From the NCBI GenBank assembly GCA_020744425.1, contig JAGMUV010000037.1:186001-250000 (forward strand): a stretch of 64,000 nt of DNA, read 5' to 3'. Source of the DNA: Dactylonectria macrodidyma. Taxonomy: Eukaryota > Ascomycota > Sordariomycetes > Hypocreales > Nectriaceae. The number at the start of each line of letters is the position of its first letter. Position 1 is the first letter of the stretch. The notes beneath the pieces are model-generated. The model worked only from the letters and a program-made list of their open reading frames with translations. It had not been told where the DNA came from and ran no database searches. The position numbers and the translations under genes are program-made. This document shows positions 1-12,615 of this stretch, in pieces.

Positions 1-3000
1 GCAAGGGGCTCCTTCGACAGACTGGAACGGGTCTATGGAAGCCTGACGGCGGACCGCCTAAAAATAGCCGAGGAGGAGATGCGAGAGACAAGGACCACGA
101 CGGATCCGGACATATCGTTCTTGCTTCGCGAATTGTCCATCTTTGGCCACGCACAGCCGCTCTCCAACGAAACTCGACTCTTGATGCGGAGGAAGATACA
201 AGCAGTTAACATTTGGACCGGTATGCCTGCCATTTGGATCACCGTCAACCCGAACGATATCAATAATCCGGTCAAGATGAGGCTCTCCATACACCGGCTC
301 CACGACTATGACACGGCAAAGGAACTGCTAGCCGATCTCCGGGGAAGGTATGACAGGATCGCCCTCGGCACCATGGACCCAGTTAGCGCCGCAATCTTCT
401 TCCATCGAGAAATCTCACTGTTCTTTGAGAAATACGTCAGGACAGGCCAAGAATCAGTTTTCGGAAAGATCAGCCATTACTACGCAACAGTCGAGACGAA
501 TGACCGAGGCAGTCTGCACTTGCATGGTCTACTCTGGCTGGAGGGTAATATGCAGTTGCCTTCCCTGATTGATGATATGGCGAAGCCCGAGGAGGAAGAA
601 TACCGTGCCCAAGTAGTTCGGTATCTAGACTCGGTATTTTACGAATGTTTAGATGAGGAAGCTGGAAAAGCTGTCCGAAAGGAGCGAAAACCAATCGATC
701 CGATCGAGGGAATTATGCACGACACCGAGGCTCTCGCAGCGGCTTTCGACAACGAGTCTAACTACATTGCGTACTGTTGCCAGGTTCACTCGCACACCTA
801 CACCTGTATCAAGTATTCTCTCAAAGGACTCGTCGGAGAGGGTGCAGGTAAGCACAAACGGACAGCTTGTCGGTTCAAAGCGCCTTGGAAGATCATCGAG
901 GACACCGGATTCACGGAGGACGGCCTGCTCAGGATCCAGCGGAACCACCCGCTCGTCAACCGGTATAACAAAGCAATGGCAGTCGGCCTCCGTCACAACC
1001 ACGACATCTCGATGATCTTGACGAGAACCAAGGGACTCGCCATGGTATTCTACATCACGAACTACGCCACCAAATTGGACACGCCCATGTGGAAACGCCT
1101 TGTCTTCGCTGCTGATGTTCTTCGACAGCTTCGTGAATCGGCAGCGCTGAGGTATTCGGGGCCGAATCTTGCCGAACAGGATGCCCAGCGCCAGGCCGTA
1201 GTGAACGAGAGCCGTCAGTTTTTGATGAGGGCCGCTAATCGAATCTTTTCCGAGAGACAGCTTTCGGCCGTGGAAGTCTGTTACTTCTTGCTTGGCTATC
1301 AAACGGACTTTACTAACGTGCCGCACTGGTCCTACATAAACTTGACCGCACTCTATTGGACCATTTTTCGGCGTTGGATACACCTCCGTCGCCAGGCCAG
1401 CACACAAACAGATGACGAAGAGCCATCAGAGACGGTACAATTTCGGGAAAGTGGCCGGACTTTATTGTACCTGGATGCCTACACCTACCGGGGCCCCGTT
1501 CTGAGAGACGTGTGCCTCTATGACTATATGTCTATGATTACCCTGGAGCGTCGCCGCGGCCGAGATGAGGATGAAACCCACTTAGCTCTGGAGGGACCTC
1601 CAGAGTGCTACGGATGGATCCAAAAGCTTCGCGAACCCCCCGACTACGCGGTGCCGATCTTTCAGGGATCCATTAGCGACGACCACATGGACGAGCACCC
1701 GGTGTACTTCAAACGGTACGCTCCCATTGCTGCCCCATTCACCCCCGAGCCATCTCTGACAATCTGTGCAGCAACTCGGTTCTCCACCTGGCCTTGTTTG
1801 TACCATGGGAAAACTTCCTCTCCGAGACGCCCGGTGATATCACAGGCATATGGCTTAACTGTGCTGCTAGGCTCTGTCCTCGCCTGCGGTCCCATGTCTC
1901 AAACATCTCCCTCCTCAGAAAGTCGGCCGAGGATGCTCGTAAAGACGCAAAGCTCTGGGCCAGCCGGTCGGAAGGCGACGACACAGTGGATGTGGACTTT
2001 CCTCTCTATGAGGGCGATTTTAGCGACGAGCCCACCTCAGCAGAACCAACTATGGCAGAGCATCACCAAACTTATACAGCTCTCCTCCACACTCTTCGGA
2101 ATGCCGTGCGAGACTCTGATGCAACGAGAGACTCTCCAGTCTTGCAGAGCCTGATCCACGATCTGTGCTACGAGAACCCTGTCGAAGAGAATCGGCCTTT
2201 CATCCAACGTCACGACAGTTTTTATCAGCAGATCCGCCATAACCAGAATAGTCCATTATCCCAGTGTCCTATTCCTTCTGCACAAGATCTTCAAGCTGCG
2301 GCAAAAGCCCAGGATTTGCTGCATCTCCGGATGCTCGATGAGATGGAGGGCGGCCTTCAAGGTGGTACAACCTCCATTGGTGACGCCGACATCGACGATC
2401 TGCTTGCTCGGCAGTGTGATATAGAAATTCCCATTCCGAGACAACGTGAATACCCGGTCACACAAAATCCTCGGATGTTTGTTGAGGTGGGTCCCACTAG
2501 AGGATTCGTAGAGCTAGGACTTCTTGCCGCCTCCAGCTATTCGCTCAACCATCTGCAGAGCATGGCACTACAACTCGTGTGCCGCTTCTTGGACAAGTAT
2601 ATTGCCAACCCTGACTCCGCCGGTCAACATCTTCAGTACGTCGGAGGTCCAGGTGGTACTGGAAAGTCGAGGATCGTCGATGCCTTGCGGGACGTGTTCA
2701 CTGCCAGAGGTCACCCACACCACCTCCATATTACCGGTACATCAGGCAGTGCTGCCGCCCAGATCGGCGGCACCACACTTCACTCGGCCTTGGGACTAGA
2801 CACCCACCGTTCTTACAACAAAAAACAGCCTCCAACATTCTCGGAAGCGAAGAAATGGATGTGGAAGCAGAAGTTGGCCCTCGTGATCGACGAAGTCAGC
2901 ATGCTCGGCGGGGCCACTCTGTTCAATGCCAGCTGCCATCTTCAGGCCCTCCGCGACTGCCCTGATAAGCCATTTGGCAGTATTCCCGTGGTTCTCTTGA

Positions 3001-4115
3001 TGGGGGATTTCTATCAGTTTGCCCCCGTGCTAGAAACAAGCCTCCTGGTGGACCGAATGGTGGATCTCGCTTACACGGCCTCCCTAGGACAGGCAACTAT
3101 TTCTCACCACCGCGGCCACAGTCTGTGGCTATTGTTCAAGGCTGTTATTCTCCTTGAGGAACAAGTCCGCGCCCGAGACGATCCACAACTAGGCGCCCTT
3201 TTGGACAGAATACGCGCTGGAACCCAGACAATGGAGGACCTTGACCTACTCAACACCAAGCTCGTGGACCGCTCCCAAATCACCTTCAAAGATGGCTTGC
3301 GCGCCATAACACCGCTCAACCGTAACCGATGGAGCCTCAACACGGAAGCCGTGGTAGACTGGGCCCGCTTTCACAGCAGACATATCTCGGTCTTCGTCTC
3401 AACCCACGCCTGGCGCAGTCGGGCCTTATCCCAGCAGGAGGTGGCCCAGACCATCGAACAAGGCGACAACTCCAACTGCAAGATCCCTGGGGTCTTCTTC
3501 TACGCCCAGGGGATACCTGTAGTTATCAACAAAAATACATACACCGGCTTAAAGGTTGTAAATGGGGCCGAGTTTGCCGCTGCGGACATCATTCCCGATC
3601 CGAAATCCCCAGGCTACCATCTTGCGGACGACGTTACCATCCATTTTGGACCGCCACTGGGCATATTGTTAGAGTCGCAAGAAACAAAGGATTTAGCAAT
3701 CCCGGCCCTCCCAACGGGTACCGTGCTCATCCGGCCTATCACGCATACCCTAGATCCAGCCAACTCACACTACAAGTTCCTATCCGGGAAATGCGCTCGG
3801 CGAGGGCTGCCAGTTGTCCCATCTTTTGTCCTCACTGACTATAAATCCCAGGGCAAGACTTTTGAGCACGTGCTCTTGGAGCTGCGAGGAAACCGTATGA
3901 CGCATGGTCAGCCTTCAAAATGTGACTTTACCAGCCTCTATGTACAACTATCTAGGTGCAGAACACTACAGGGTATCAAGCTTCTTAGTCCCGTACGGCC
4001 GCAGGATTTCATCGGGAATAAGCTAGACCAAGGCATAATTGATGCTATGCAGAGGTTGACGGACCTAGCAGCAGAAACAAGACGATTATTTGAAAGTCGG
4101 CAAATCCTCCTGTAG
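1..4115 (+). CDS. Helitron Rep/helicase protein, 5' truncated by window edge
   Basis: Join of <1..1715 and 1772..4115; 1352 residues are visible. It would nick and replicate a single strand and unwind DNA during Helitron transposition. The N-terminal part holds the HUH nuclease motif (His-x-His in LHLHGLLW, bases about 511-531) and downstream tyrosines in a CQVHSHTYTCIKYS context. The C-terminal part is a Pif1-type helicase with Walker A GGPGGTGKS (about 2643-2669) and Walker B LALVIDEVSML. The frame changes at base 1716, but a 56-nt intron explains this: GTACGC donor, CTGAC branch-like site, TGTGCAG acceptor. Splicing gives KRNSVLHLALFVPWE, the same as in copy 2. No stop interrupts the visible reading frame, so this copy may be functional. 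About 698 N-terminal residues are missing relative to copy 2. Confidence 0.88.
1716..1771 (+). other. Spliceosomal intron in Helitron copy 1
   Basis: A 56-nt GT..AG intron, phase 2, with CTGAC 13 nt before the acceptor CAG. Its length is 3n+2, which exactly accounts for the frame change. The equivalent intron in copy 2 is 55 nt, which also accounts for its different frame change. The spliced proteins agree across the junction. Confidence 0.85.
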
Positions 4116-4132
4116 GCCAGCGCTAGACGACC

Positions 4133-4803
4133 TCACCGCTCGCCAATCATCCACATCATTCTCGCCTCCAGTCTCCGACCGGATCTCCTTCTATTCTTCG
4201 CAATAGTCCTTCCACCACTCTTCAAACGCTTATCTATTACATAAAGATGTCGGCGCGCCCTCTCCTTCCCCAAAGAGGTCCAGAATATAGTCAAATATAT
4301 CCGCACGCCCTGAAGATGCTGGGGTAGTAACGGCTTCTTGTCTTTCTGCGCGATTACCACGGTGTCGATGTAGGAACGCCACTCCGAGGGCGCAAACTCG
4401 GATTCATGGTCGATGTTGAGATACGTGATCATTTGGTTGTCGAGGTCGGCCCGGTTTGCGGACTGAGTGCCGACATGGTGACAGGCCAGCGGAACCTCGA
4501 TCATCGAGAGGCTCGATGAGTCTTGGGACGGGGGGTATGTAATTGGGGAAGATGGGATGATCTACCTGGATCATCGCCACGGACCAAGGTGCGAATCTGA
4601 TTTTCTCAACATCGCATCGGGCGATGACGGCTTGGATGGATCCTGGTGTGTACTGTTTGTAACTGGCCGCTACTGTAGCTTAGCTGGTGCAGCTGATTGT
4701 GGGGCTGCTGAGCGGGGGCTTGGGGCGTAGGGACTGACGGAAGCGAAATTTCTGGTTCTGAATCCGTGTCCATGTTATCCCGTTTCGAGTAATCAATAGT
4801 CAT
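4133..4803 (-). pseudogene. Degenerate Helitron accessory gene, copy 1
   Basis: Broken relative of the 220-aa antisense gene at 11953-12615. The start region at 4803 reads MTIDYSKRDNMDTDSEPE (intact copy: APIDYSKWDNIDTDSEPQ). A second open part up to 4504 preserves the GTQSANRADLDNQ block and the following EWRSYIDTVV segment. The frame then shifts, and the tail reads out of frame from roughly 4330 to 4133. Its place and orientation, downstream of and antisense to the helicase gene, are the same as in copy 2, so the gene belongs to the Helitron unit rather than to a chance neighbour. Confidence 0.75.
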
Positions 4804-5878
4804 GGAGAATCATTCAATGCTATCTCTTGAAGTTGGGGAAGATTCAGATTGAATATGAATAAATAAATTAGATGCCGAAGGTAAAGTATAAGACATGAAG
4901 CAGCGTTAAACTACAATGCTGCCGAATGCGGGGTCTGAGTAGGAAGCCAGCGCCTGTGCGCGCAAAAGGCAAAAAGAAACTGGTCACACACTGACGCCAC
5001 CAGCCCTTGTAAGCGCCTTACTTTAAGCGCCTTACTTCTCAATCTCTCAACTCGTCTCTCAACTCGTTCCGAAAAGGCATTGGCGGACCCCGTAGGGGAC
5101 CGGTCTCCTGTATCCTCGCAGCATGACCGGCTTACACATTGAGCGATGCTTATGCCTGAGGAACGTAGAGACGAAGGTTCTTCCTTCCGCGCTTTCCTGG
5201 CCAACGCTCGGGCCACTTAGCGCCCTGATCGAGCTTCGCCACCCTGCGCCACAGTTCAAAAACCCATAAGCCACAATTCATCTCTTCTGGGGTTTCGGAG
5301 GGACCGTGGGGTTTCGGAGGGAGTGTCCCCGCTACTCCGTCCATTCCCGGAGCTCCGCCACCCCGGAGCTCCACCACCGTCCGACCTTATAACTACAGAA
5401 ATGGTTGCGATTTGTCGTCAGTGGCACGGGAAGACCGTCCTACCGGTGGCTCTCGCTTGTTCTTTTCTACAAGAGGTGGTCGATTGTTTCTTTGGCTAGC
5501 TGCCTCCTATCCTGGTCTTCCGACCGCCACTGTCCCCCCCGATGGCAGGGTGGTAGGGTCCTGCCACTTGCTCTCTTTTCTTTCGACCGCTTTCCACGTC
5601 GGACATGGCGCGCCATTTGCTTTACCTCTCCTTTCCCTCCTCACCACACCCGTCGCTCATATCCACTTGCTACAATGCCCCGGCAAGAACCAGTCAGAGT
5701 CCCAATTGATGAGATCCGCCGTACATGGGAAGATCTGGATCGGCAACGCACCCAGAATAGGCCCCGAGGGAGTCGGGGAACCTCTCAATCGACGGTTCCA
5801 AACTCCCTGGCATGTCAGAGAGGCGTCCACCGCCCGCAAGGGCCGCTCAGTGTCCATTTTGACGATGCCCCTCTACAG

Positions 5879-6004
5879 GCTCTCCTCGAGCTTCGAAGGG
5901 AGCTGGTCAGAGTCCCTCATGAGGAGATCCTCCGCATGTTGGCTCTCCTCGAGCCCCGAAGGGAGCGGGTCAGAGTCCCTCATGAGGAGATCCTCCGCAT
6001 GTTG
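5879..6004 (+). repeat. 63-bp tandem duplication in Helitron N-terminal coding region
   Basis: Two consecutive in-frame 63-bp units encode VRVPHEEILRML-type repeats. The third Helitron copy has a single unit at the matching place, so unit number varies between copies. Confidence 0.8.
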
Positions 6005-9000
6005 GATCATCTGGACCGCCAGCGCGCCGAAGACCGAGCCCGTCAAAGGGCCGGAGAGACCGAACAGGAAGCGCTTCCAGCTCCGCCGCCTACGCAACTA
6101 AACCGTTCCCCGAAGAGGCCGCGGTCAATGGGGGAAACGCTTCCAACTCCGCCGAACACGCAACCAAACCGCGCCGCGAAGAGGCCGCGGCCGATGCGGG
6201 AAACCGTCCAACTCCAGCGGGAGTCCGTCAAATCTATTCTACAATACCACGAATCGTGCTTTCGCGACAAGATGGAGGCATCGGCAACAAGATCATGGTG
6301 CAAGGAGGTCGCGGTCGCCCTTCAGGTAGACGCTTCCAAGTCGTTCTACCAGGCGTTTACGGATGAAAAGACGTTGCCGATTTCGCATTGCGTCTTTTGC
6401 TACAGAAAGCATGCGCCTTGCGAACTCACTACCGTCCAGTGGAAGAGGCTGTTGACGCCATCCCTGCTGCAGGCAACGAGGACTCTTCAGCAGTGTGAGA
6501 AGTGCCTGCCACCGGACGACGGTGCTGGAGTTCACGTGTGCCGCGAGTGTCGCACCGGCTTGGAGGGTGGAAAGCTGCCCAAAGCCTGCTCGGTCAACAA
6601 TATGGACATCGGATGTGAGCATCGGTACCCCGAAGAGCTTGATGGCCTCTCTGCTGTTGAGGAGAGGCTGATTGCTCTTCAGGCCCCTTTCGGCTACATC
6701 ACAAAGTTCACCGTCGACAACGAGACCCCGTCCGGGCTCGGTTATCGGAAGCACGTGAAGGGCCATATCGTCGTATTTCCGAACAAGGTAGAGGACCTCG
6801 TTGCTACCGTTCTCCCCCATCCTCTCCTGGAGACCATCGAGAACATCCACGTCTCTTGGAGCGGCTCGAGCAAGCCCGGCCCTGCAGACGTTGGGCATCT
6901 TCTTCAGGTGCGCAAATTCCGCGTACGAACTGCCTTGTCATGGCTCCAAAGGAACAACCCTCTTTACGAGCACGTCACGATCAACCACGGCGAGATAGAC
7001 GGCTGGCGGTATGCAGACGGCTCCAGCGTCCCAATCCTCATCATCGATAGCATGCAGAGGGAGGAGCCGTCTGCTGCTGAGAAGACGCAGACGGACCACA
7101 TAGTGCCAGATACCGATCGAGGTTTGGAAGAGAACCGCTCGACAAGTATTGAAGAGCTGCTCTATTCGGTACACGGCCACTCCACTGACGATTCCTGCCC
7201 TGCGGAAGACACTCCGTCGACGGAACAGCACCGGCTCTCGCCGGGTGGACCCGGCATTTCAGCCCCTTCCCCAGAGCCTTCCGATGGCAGCGGCGATGCT
7301 GTCTATGAGACGTCGTCATCCGGCATGTTTCCTCTTGATGGACCGGCTGCTTTTGAAGAGGCGGACAAGCTGTCTTTCTTAGCGGACGTTATGCTGAGTC
7401 AGAGTCGACGTGGCGAAGATTCTGAACCATGCGCTATGCAAGTCCAGACGACGGAAAAACAGCCGTTCATCCGGGTGGAGCGTGGCGCGGACTTTGCGGA
7501 TAGTCTGCACGAGGACTTCTTCCCGCGCACGTTTCCGAAGCTTTTCCCTTGGGGGAAGGGGGGCCCAAAGGCAATGCGCCGGTGGAACGGCGATCTACAA
7601 CACGCTTCTGAGTCTCTGGAGCACCATTCAAACCACTCGCTCAATTACTGGGCCAGATACGTCCTGCAGCGGCACGGGGGCCGATTTGCCACCCATCCCG
7701 TCTTTTGTTTCTTGGTCTTCAACATCCTCCTCCGGTCCTCCAACCGCCGTATCAGCATGGTCCGTATGACAAAGGGCTCTTTTGAGAGAGTTGAACGGCT
7801 TTATCGAAGCCTGACGGCGGACCGCCTGAAGAGAGCCGAGGACGAGATGCGAGAGACGAGGGCGACGACTGACTCCGACATAACGTTCCTGCTCCGGGAG
7901 CTGTCCATCTTTGGCCATGCACAGCCGCTCTCGAACGAAAGCCGACTGCTCATGCGGAGGAAGATACAAGCACTTGACATTTGGACCGGCATGCCTGCGA
8001 TTTGGGTTACCATCAGCCCCAATGACATCAATAACCCAGTCAAGATGAGGCTCTCCATCCACAGGCTCCACGAGTATGACACGGCAAAGGAGCTTTTAGC
8101 CGATCTTCGGGGGAGGTATGACAGGATCGCCCTTAGCACCATGGACCCGGTCAGCTCCGCCATCTTCTTCCACCGAGAAGTCTCTTTGTTCTTCGAAAAA
8201 TTCGTCAGGACAGGCCAAGAATCGGCTTTTGGGAAGATCAGCCACTATTATGCAACGGTGGAAACGAACGAACGAGGCAGCCTACATCTACATGGACTAC
8301 TCTGGTTGCACGGCAACGTGCAGTTGCCGTCCCTGATTGACGACCTGGCTAACCCCGAAGAGGAAGAATACCGTGCCCAAGTGACTCGGTACGTGGACTC
8401 GGTCTTTCATGAGTGCTTAAACGAGAATGCTGGAAAGGTTGTCCGACAGGAGAGGAAGCCAATCCACCCAGTTGAGGAGATGATGAACAGCACCAAGGCT
8501 CTTACTGCGGCCTTCGACGACGAGTCCAACTTCATTGCGTACTGTTGCCAGGTTCATTCCCACACCTACACCTGTCTCAAGTATTCTCTGAAGGGACTCG
8601 CCGAACATGGTGCGGACAAGTACAGACGGACAGCTTGTCGGTTCAAAGCGCCTTGGAAGATCGTCGAAGCAACAGGATTCTCGGAGGAGGGACTGCTCAA
8701 GATCCGCCGAAACCACCCGCTGGTGAACCGGTACAACAAAGCGATGGCGGTTGGCCTCCGCCACAACCACGACATGTCGATGATCTTGACGAGGACCAAG
8801 GGCCTGGCCATGGTGTTTTACATCACGAACTACGCCACCAAACTGGATACGCCAATGTGGAAACGCATCGTCCTCGCCGCCGAAGTCCTTCGACAGCTTC
8901 GTGAATCTGACGTGCCGAGTCGTCAGGTGTCGGATTCTGCCGAGCGTGACGCCCAGCGGCCGGCCGTGCTGAACAAGAGCCGTCAGTTTCTGATGAGGGC

Positions 9001-9486
9001 TGCGAACCGAATCTTTTCCGAGAGACAGCTCTCGTCCGTGGAGGTCTGCTACCACCTGCTCGACTATCAGACGGACTTTACCAACGTGCCGCACTGGTCC
9101 TTCTTGAACCTGACCGCACTGTATTGGGCCATCTTCCGCCGATGGGAGCACCTTCGCCGTCAGGCCGGCGTAGAGACAGACGCGGAGGAGCCTCCTGAGA
9201 CGGTACTCCTTAGGGAAGGCGGCCGGACCCTGTTATACCTGGACGCTTACGCCTACAGAGGTCGGCTTCTGAAAGATCTGTGCTTCTATGACTACATGTC
9301 TATGATTCAACTTGTGCGTTACCGTAACCCGGACGAGGATGAAGCTCACATATCTCTCGACGGGCCCTCTCCGGAATGCCACAACTGGGTGCAAACGGTT
9401 CGACGACCTCCCGATTACGCCATACCGATCTTTCAAGGTTTCATCAGCGACGATCACATGGATGAACACCCGGTATATTTCAAACG

Positions 9487-9541
9487 GTACCTTCCAACTC
9501 CCACACTTCCATCTCCGAGCCAGCTCTGACCTTCGGCGCAG
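9487..9541 (+). other. Spliceosomal intron in Helitron copy 2
   Basis: A 55-nt intron starting GTACCT and ending GCGCAG, with a CTGAC branch-like site. It sits at the same codon as the intron in copy 1, and removing it restores the same KRNSVLHL junction. The 1-nt length difference from copy 1 shows that neither copy is read through. Confidence 0.85.
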
Positions 9542-11952
9542 CAACTCTGTCCTCCATTTGGCCCTCTTTGTGCCTTGGGAGGCCTTTCTTTCAAAGAGGC
9601 AGGGCGATATCACTAACATCTGGTCGGATTACGAGGCGGCTCTCTCTCCCCGCCTGCGTTTCCACGTCTCCAACATCTCCCTTCTCAGAAAGTCAGCTGA
9701 AGATGCGCGTAAAGACGCAAAGCTCTGGGCCAGCCGGTCGGAAGGTGATGACACGGTTGATGTGGAGCTCCCCCTGGATGAAGATTACTGCGGTGAAGAG
9801 GCAGCAACGATGGCTGAGCATCACCAAAGCTACACAGCTCTGCTCCAGACTCTTCAAAATGCCATACGGGATTCCGACGCTACGAGGGACTCCCCAGTCT
9901 TACGGAGCCTGGCCCGGGACCTGTGCGAGGAGAACCCTGCTGAAGAGGATAGGTCTTTTATCCAACGCCACGAGGGCTTTTACCAGCAAATTCGCCGTAA
10001 CCAAGACAGTCCCTTATGCCAATATCCGAGTCTATCCGGAGACGATGTTCAAGCCGCGGCAAAGGCCCAGAACATGCTGCATCTCCGAATGCTGGATGAG
10101 ATTGAAGGTTGTTCCCAAGGCGCTGTGCACTCCACGGGTAACGCCGACATAGACGATGTCTTAGCTCGGCATTACGATGCAGAGATTCCCTTTCCGGCTC
10201 AAGGTCAAGACTCGGCCATGGACATGCCTCGAATCCTTGTCGATGTCAGTTCTACAACAGGCTTCGTCGAACTGGGACGCCTTGCCGCCTCCAACTACAC
10301 GCTCAACTATCTGCAGAGCATGGCTCTCCAACTCGTGTGCAGCTTCTTAGACAAGTACACTGCCGATCCGGACTCGGCCGGCCAGCATCTCCAGTACACG
10401 GGCGGGCCGGGTAGGACAGGAAAGTCGAGGATTGTCGATGCCCTGAAGCCAAGAAATGGACCTGGAAGCAGAAGCTCGTCCTCGTGATCGACGAGATCAG
10501 TATGCTTGGCGGAGCCACCCTATACGACGTCAGCCGCCACCTCCAGTCTCTCCGCGATTGCCCTGATAAGCCATTTGGCGGTATTCCTGTTGTCCTCCTG
10601 ATGGGGGATTTCCATCAGTTCGCCCCGGTGCATGAGACGAGCCTCCTCGTGAGCAAAACGATGGATCCCGCCCTCGCCCCCGTCAGCCAAGCAACCATTT
10701 CTCACCACCAGGGCTCTACTCTTTGGCACATGTTCAAAACTGTTGTCCTTCTTGAAGAACAAGTCCGCGCACGGGATGATCCACAGCTGGGCGCTCTTCT
10801 CGACAGAGTACGTGCCGGGCTCCAAACGGAGCAAGACCTCCACCTGCTTAACACTAAGCTGGTTGACCGCTCCCGAATCGCTTTCCACAGCGGCTTACGC
10901 GCCATAACGCCGCTGAACCGCAACCGCTGGAGCCTCAACATGGAAGCCGTCGTAGACTGGGCGCGTTTTAACAAGAGACATATCTCCATCTTCATCTCGA
11001 ACCACACTTGGCGGAGGGGCACGCTATCCCAAGACGAGATCGTCCAGACCATTGAACAAGGAGACGATTCCAACTGCAATGTCCCTGGCATCTTTTTCTA
11101 TGCCCAAGGGATGCCCGTAGTTGTGAACAAGAACATCTACACGGGGTTGAAGATTGTGAATGGAGCGGAGTTTACAGCCGCAGACGTTGTTCCCGATCAC
11201 AAATATCCAGGATACCATCTTGCGGACGACGTCACCATCCACTTCGGCCCTCCACTCGGCATACTCTTGCAGTCGAGAGACACAAAAGGCTTGGCCGTCC
11301 CGACCCTCCCTGCGGGAGCAGTACTCCTCCGGCCGATCTCACAGACCCTCGATCCGGCCAACCCACGCTTCAAGTTCTTGTCGGCCAAATGCACTCGGCG
11401 CGGATTGCCCGTTGTTCCTGCATTTGCCATTACTGACTATAAAGCCCAAAGCAAAACGTTCGCAGAGGTGCTCTTGGAGCTACGGGGACATCGTATGGTC
11501 AATGGAGAACCTTCTAAATGCGATTTTACTAGTCTCTACGTACAGTTGTCCAGGTGCACGACGCTTCGAGGCGTCAAGCTTCTCAGTCCTGTACGACACC
11601 AGGATTTCATTGGTAACAAGCTGGATCAGGCCACAGTTGATGGCATGCAGAGACTCAGGAACCTAGCTGTAGAAACTCGACGGATATATGAGGGTCACGG
11701 CCGCGATACCTAGGAATAGCATGCGAGATCATTCTGAAGATAGTTTAACCGTTTGGCTCATCCTGAAGTCTGAAATCACTCCAACGCCGCCGACCTTGTA
11801 GTATCCAGAACCGACCCTACTTGCCCATGCCGGGCCCCATGACTTAAAGCTCCAACCCGGCGCATTTTCAACCCGACTTAAGGGCGCCAAGCAACAACTA
11901 GACGCAGGGGTTTTGTGGTTCAAAACGCACGACGAACCCCGTACTAGGAGTC

Positions 11953-12615
11953 TTAGATCTCATACGGCGACTTCACCGCCCGCCAATCATCCGGATCCTT
12001 CTCGCCTCCGTTGCCCGGCCGGAACTCCTTCTGTTCCTCACAATAATCTTTCCACCACTCTTCGAAGGCCTGTCTATTGTACAGACTTCTCGGCGGGCCT
12101 TCTCCTTCTCCGAAGAGGTCCAGAACGCGGTCACAGTACATCCACACGCCCTCAAGATGGTGCGGCAGCAACGGCTTCATGTCCTTGCGCGCGACCACCA
12201 CGGTGCCGACATATGACCGCCACTCCGGGGGCGCAAACCCGGACTCGGCGTCGATATTGAGATACGTGGCGATCTGGTTGTCGAGGTCCGCCCGGTTGGC
12301 GGACTGAGTGCCTACGCGGTAAACGACCAGCGGGACGTCGATGAGTCCTGGGACAGGAGGCACGGGCTGCGAGAAGACGGCATGATCTGCCTGGATCGTC
12401 GTAGCGGACCAAGGCGCGAATTTCAGTCTCTCAACGTCGCACCGGACGATGACGGCTTGGATGGACCCTGACGCGCTGTGTGTTGCCGTCGATGCCGGTG
12501 CAGCCGACTGTGAGGTGGCGGGGTTTGCTTCGACCGGAGACACCTGCTCAGTGGGGGTTTGTGGCTCGGAATCGGTGTCTATGTTGTCCCATTTGGAGTA
12601 ATCGATTGGCGCCAT
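11953..12615 (-). CDS. Helitron-associated 220-aa protein of unknown function
   Basis: Intact ORF antisense to, and 240 bp beyond, the helicase gene. The N-terminus (APIDYSKWDNIDTDSEPQ) is followed by a low-complexity Ser/Thr/Ala-rich linker to about residue 50. A compact acidic/aromatic domain then runs to the end, with the motifs VGTQSANRADLDNQ, EWRSYVGTVVVARKD and RQAFEEWWKDYCEEQKEF. There is no signal peptide or membrane segment. The degenerate relative behind copy 1 shows it was mobilised with the element. The opening resembles N-termini I associate with fungal MYND-type proteins, but no zinc finger is present here. It may be a captured host gene or an accessory Helitron protein; the function is not known to me. 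Confidence 0.6.
   Translation of the reverse strand: MAPIDYSKWDNIDTDSEPQTPTEQVSPVEANPATSQSAAPASTATHSASGSIQAVIVRCDVERLKFAPWSATTIQADHAVFSQPVPPVPGLIDVPLVVYRVGTQSANRADLDNQIATYLNIDAESGFAPPEWRSYVGTVVVARKDMKPLLPHHLEGVWMYCDRVLDLFGEGEGPPRSLYNRQAFEEWWKDYCEEQKEFRPGNGGEKDPDDWRAVKSPYEI

Larger units (their letters stand above)
1..5113 (+). mobile_element. Helitron copy 1 (5' end outside window)
   Basis: Rolling-circle transposon recognised from its Rep/helicase gene. It is followed by an antisense accessory gene remnant and a 3' block (5063-5113) that recurs almost unchanged at 12992-13039 behind the second copy. That block contains a short GC-rich inverted repeat and ends ...CTCCTGTAT in both copies, which is why it is taken as the shared 3' end. 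The exact terminus is uncertain because it does not show the canonical CTRR ending. By comparison with copy 2, about 2.1 kb of coding sequence plus the 5' leader lie before base 1. Copy 2 begins directly after this element, so the two form a head-to-tail tandem. Confidence 0.8.
5675..11713 (+). pseudogene. Helitron Rep/helicase, copy 2, internally deleted
   Basis: Exon 1 is 5675-9486, then a 55-nt intron, then 9542 onward. The start ATG at 5675 (MPRQEPVRVPIDEIRRT) is chosen because the third copy begins the same way. In order: a basic, repetitive N-terminus; a cysteine-rich segment (CVFC, CEKC, CREC); the Helitron-like N domain with the HUH motif; and a Pif1-type helicase. Two defects affect the helicase. 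Walker A reads GGPGRTGKS instead of GGPGGTGKS. About 157 bp are also missing at 10445/10446 compared with copy 1, which removes the stretch between Walker A and Walker B and shifts the frame. The remainder (10446-11713) stays open in the new frame. Rep could still be made, but the helicase very probably fails. Confidence 0.85.

Noticed and set aside
649..1407. 252-codon antisense ORF
   Set aside because: Lies opposite the Helitron Rep coding sequence; a matching antisense ORF in copy 2 (8417-9151) follows from homology of the sense gene.
1700..1800. Programmed or mutational frameshift in the Helitron gene
   Set aside because: A 55/56-nt intron explains the different shifts in both copies and gives the same spliced protein.
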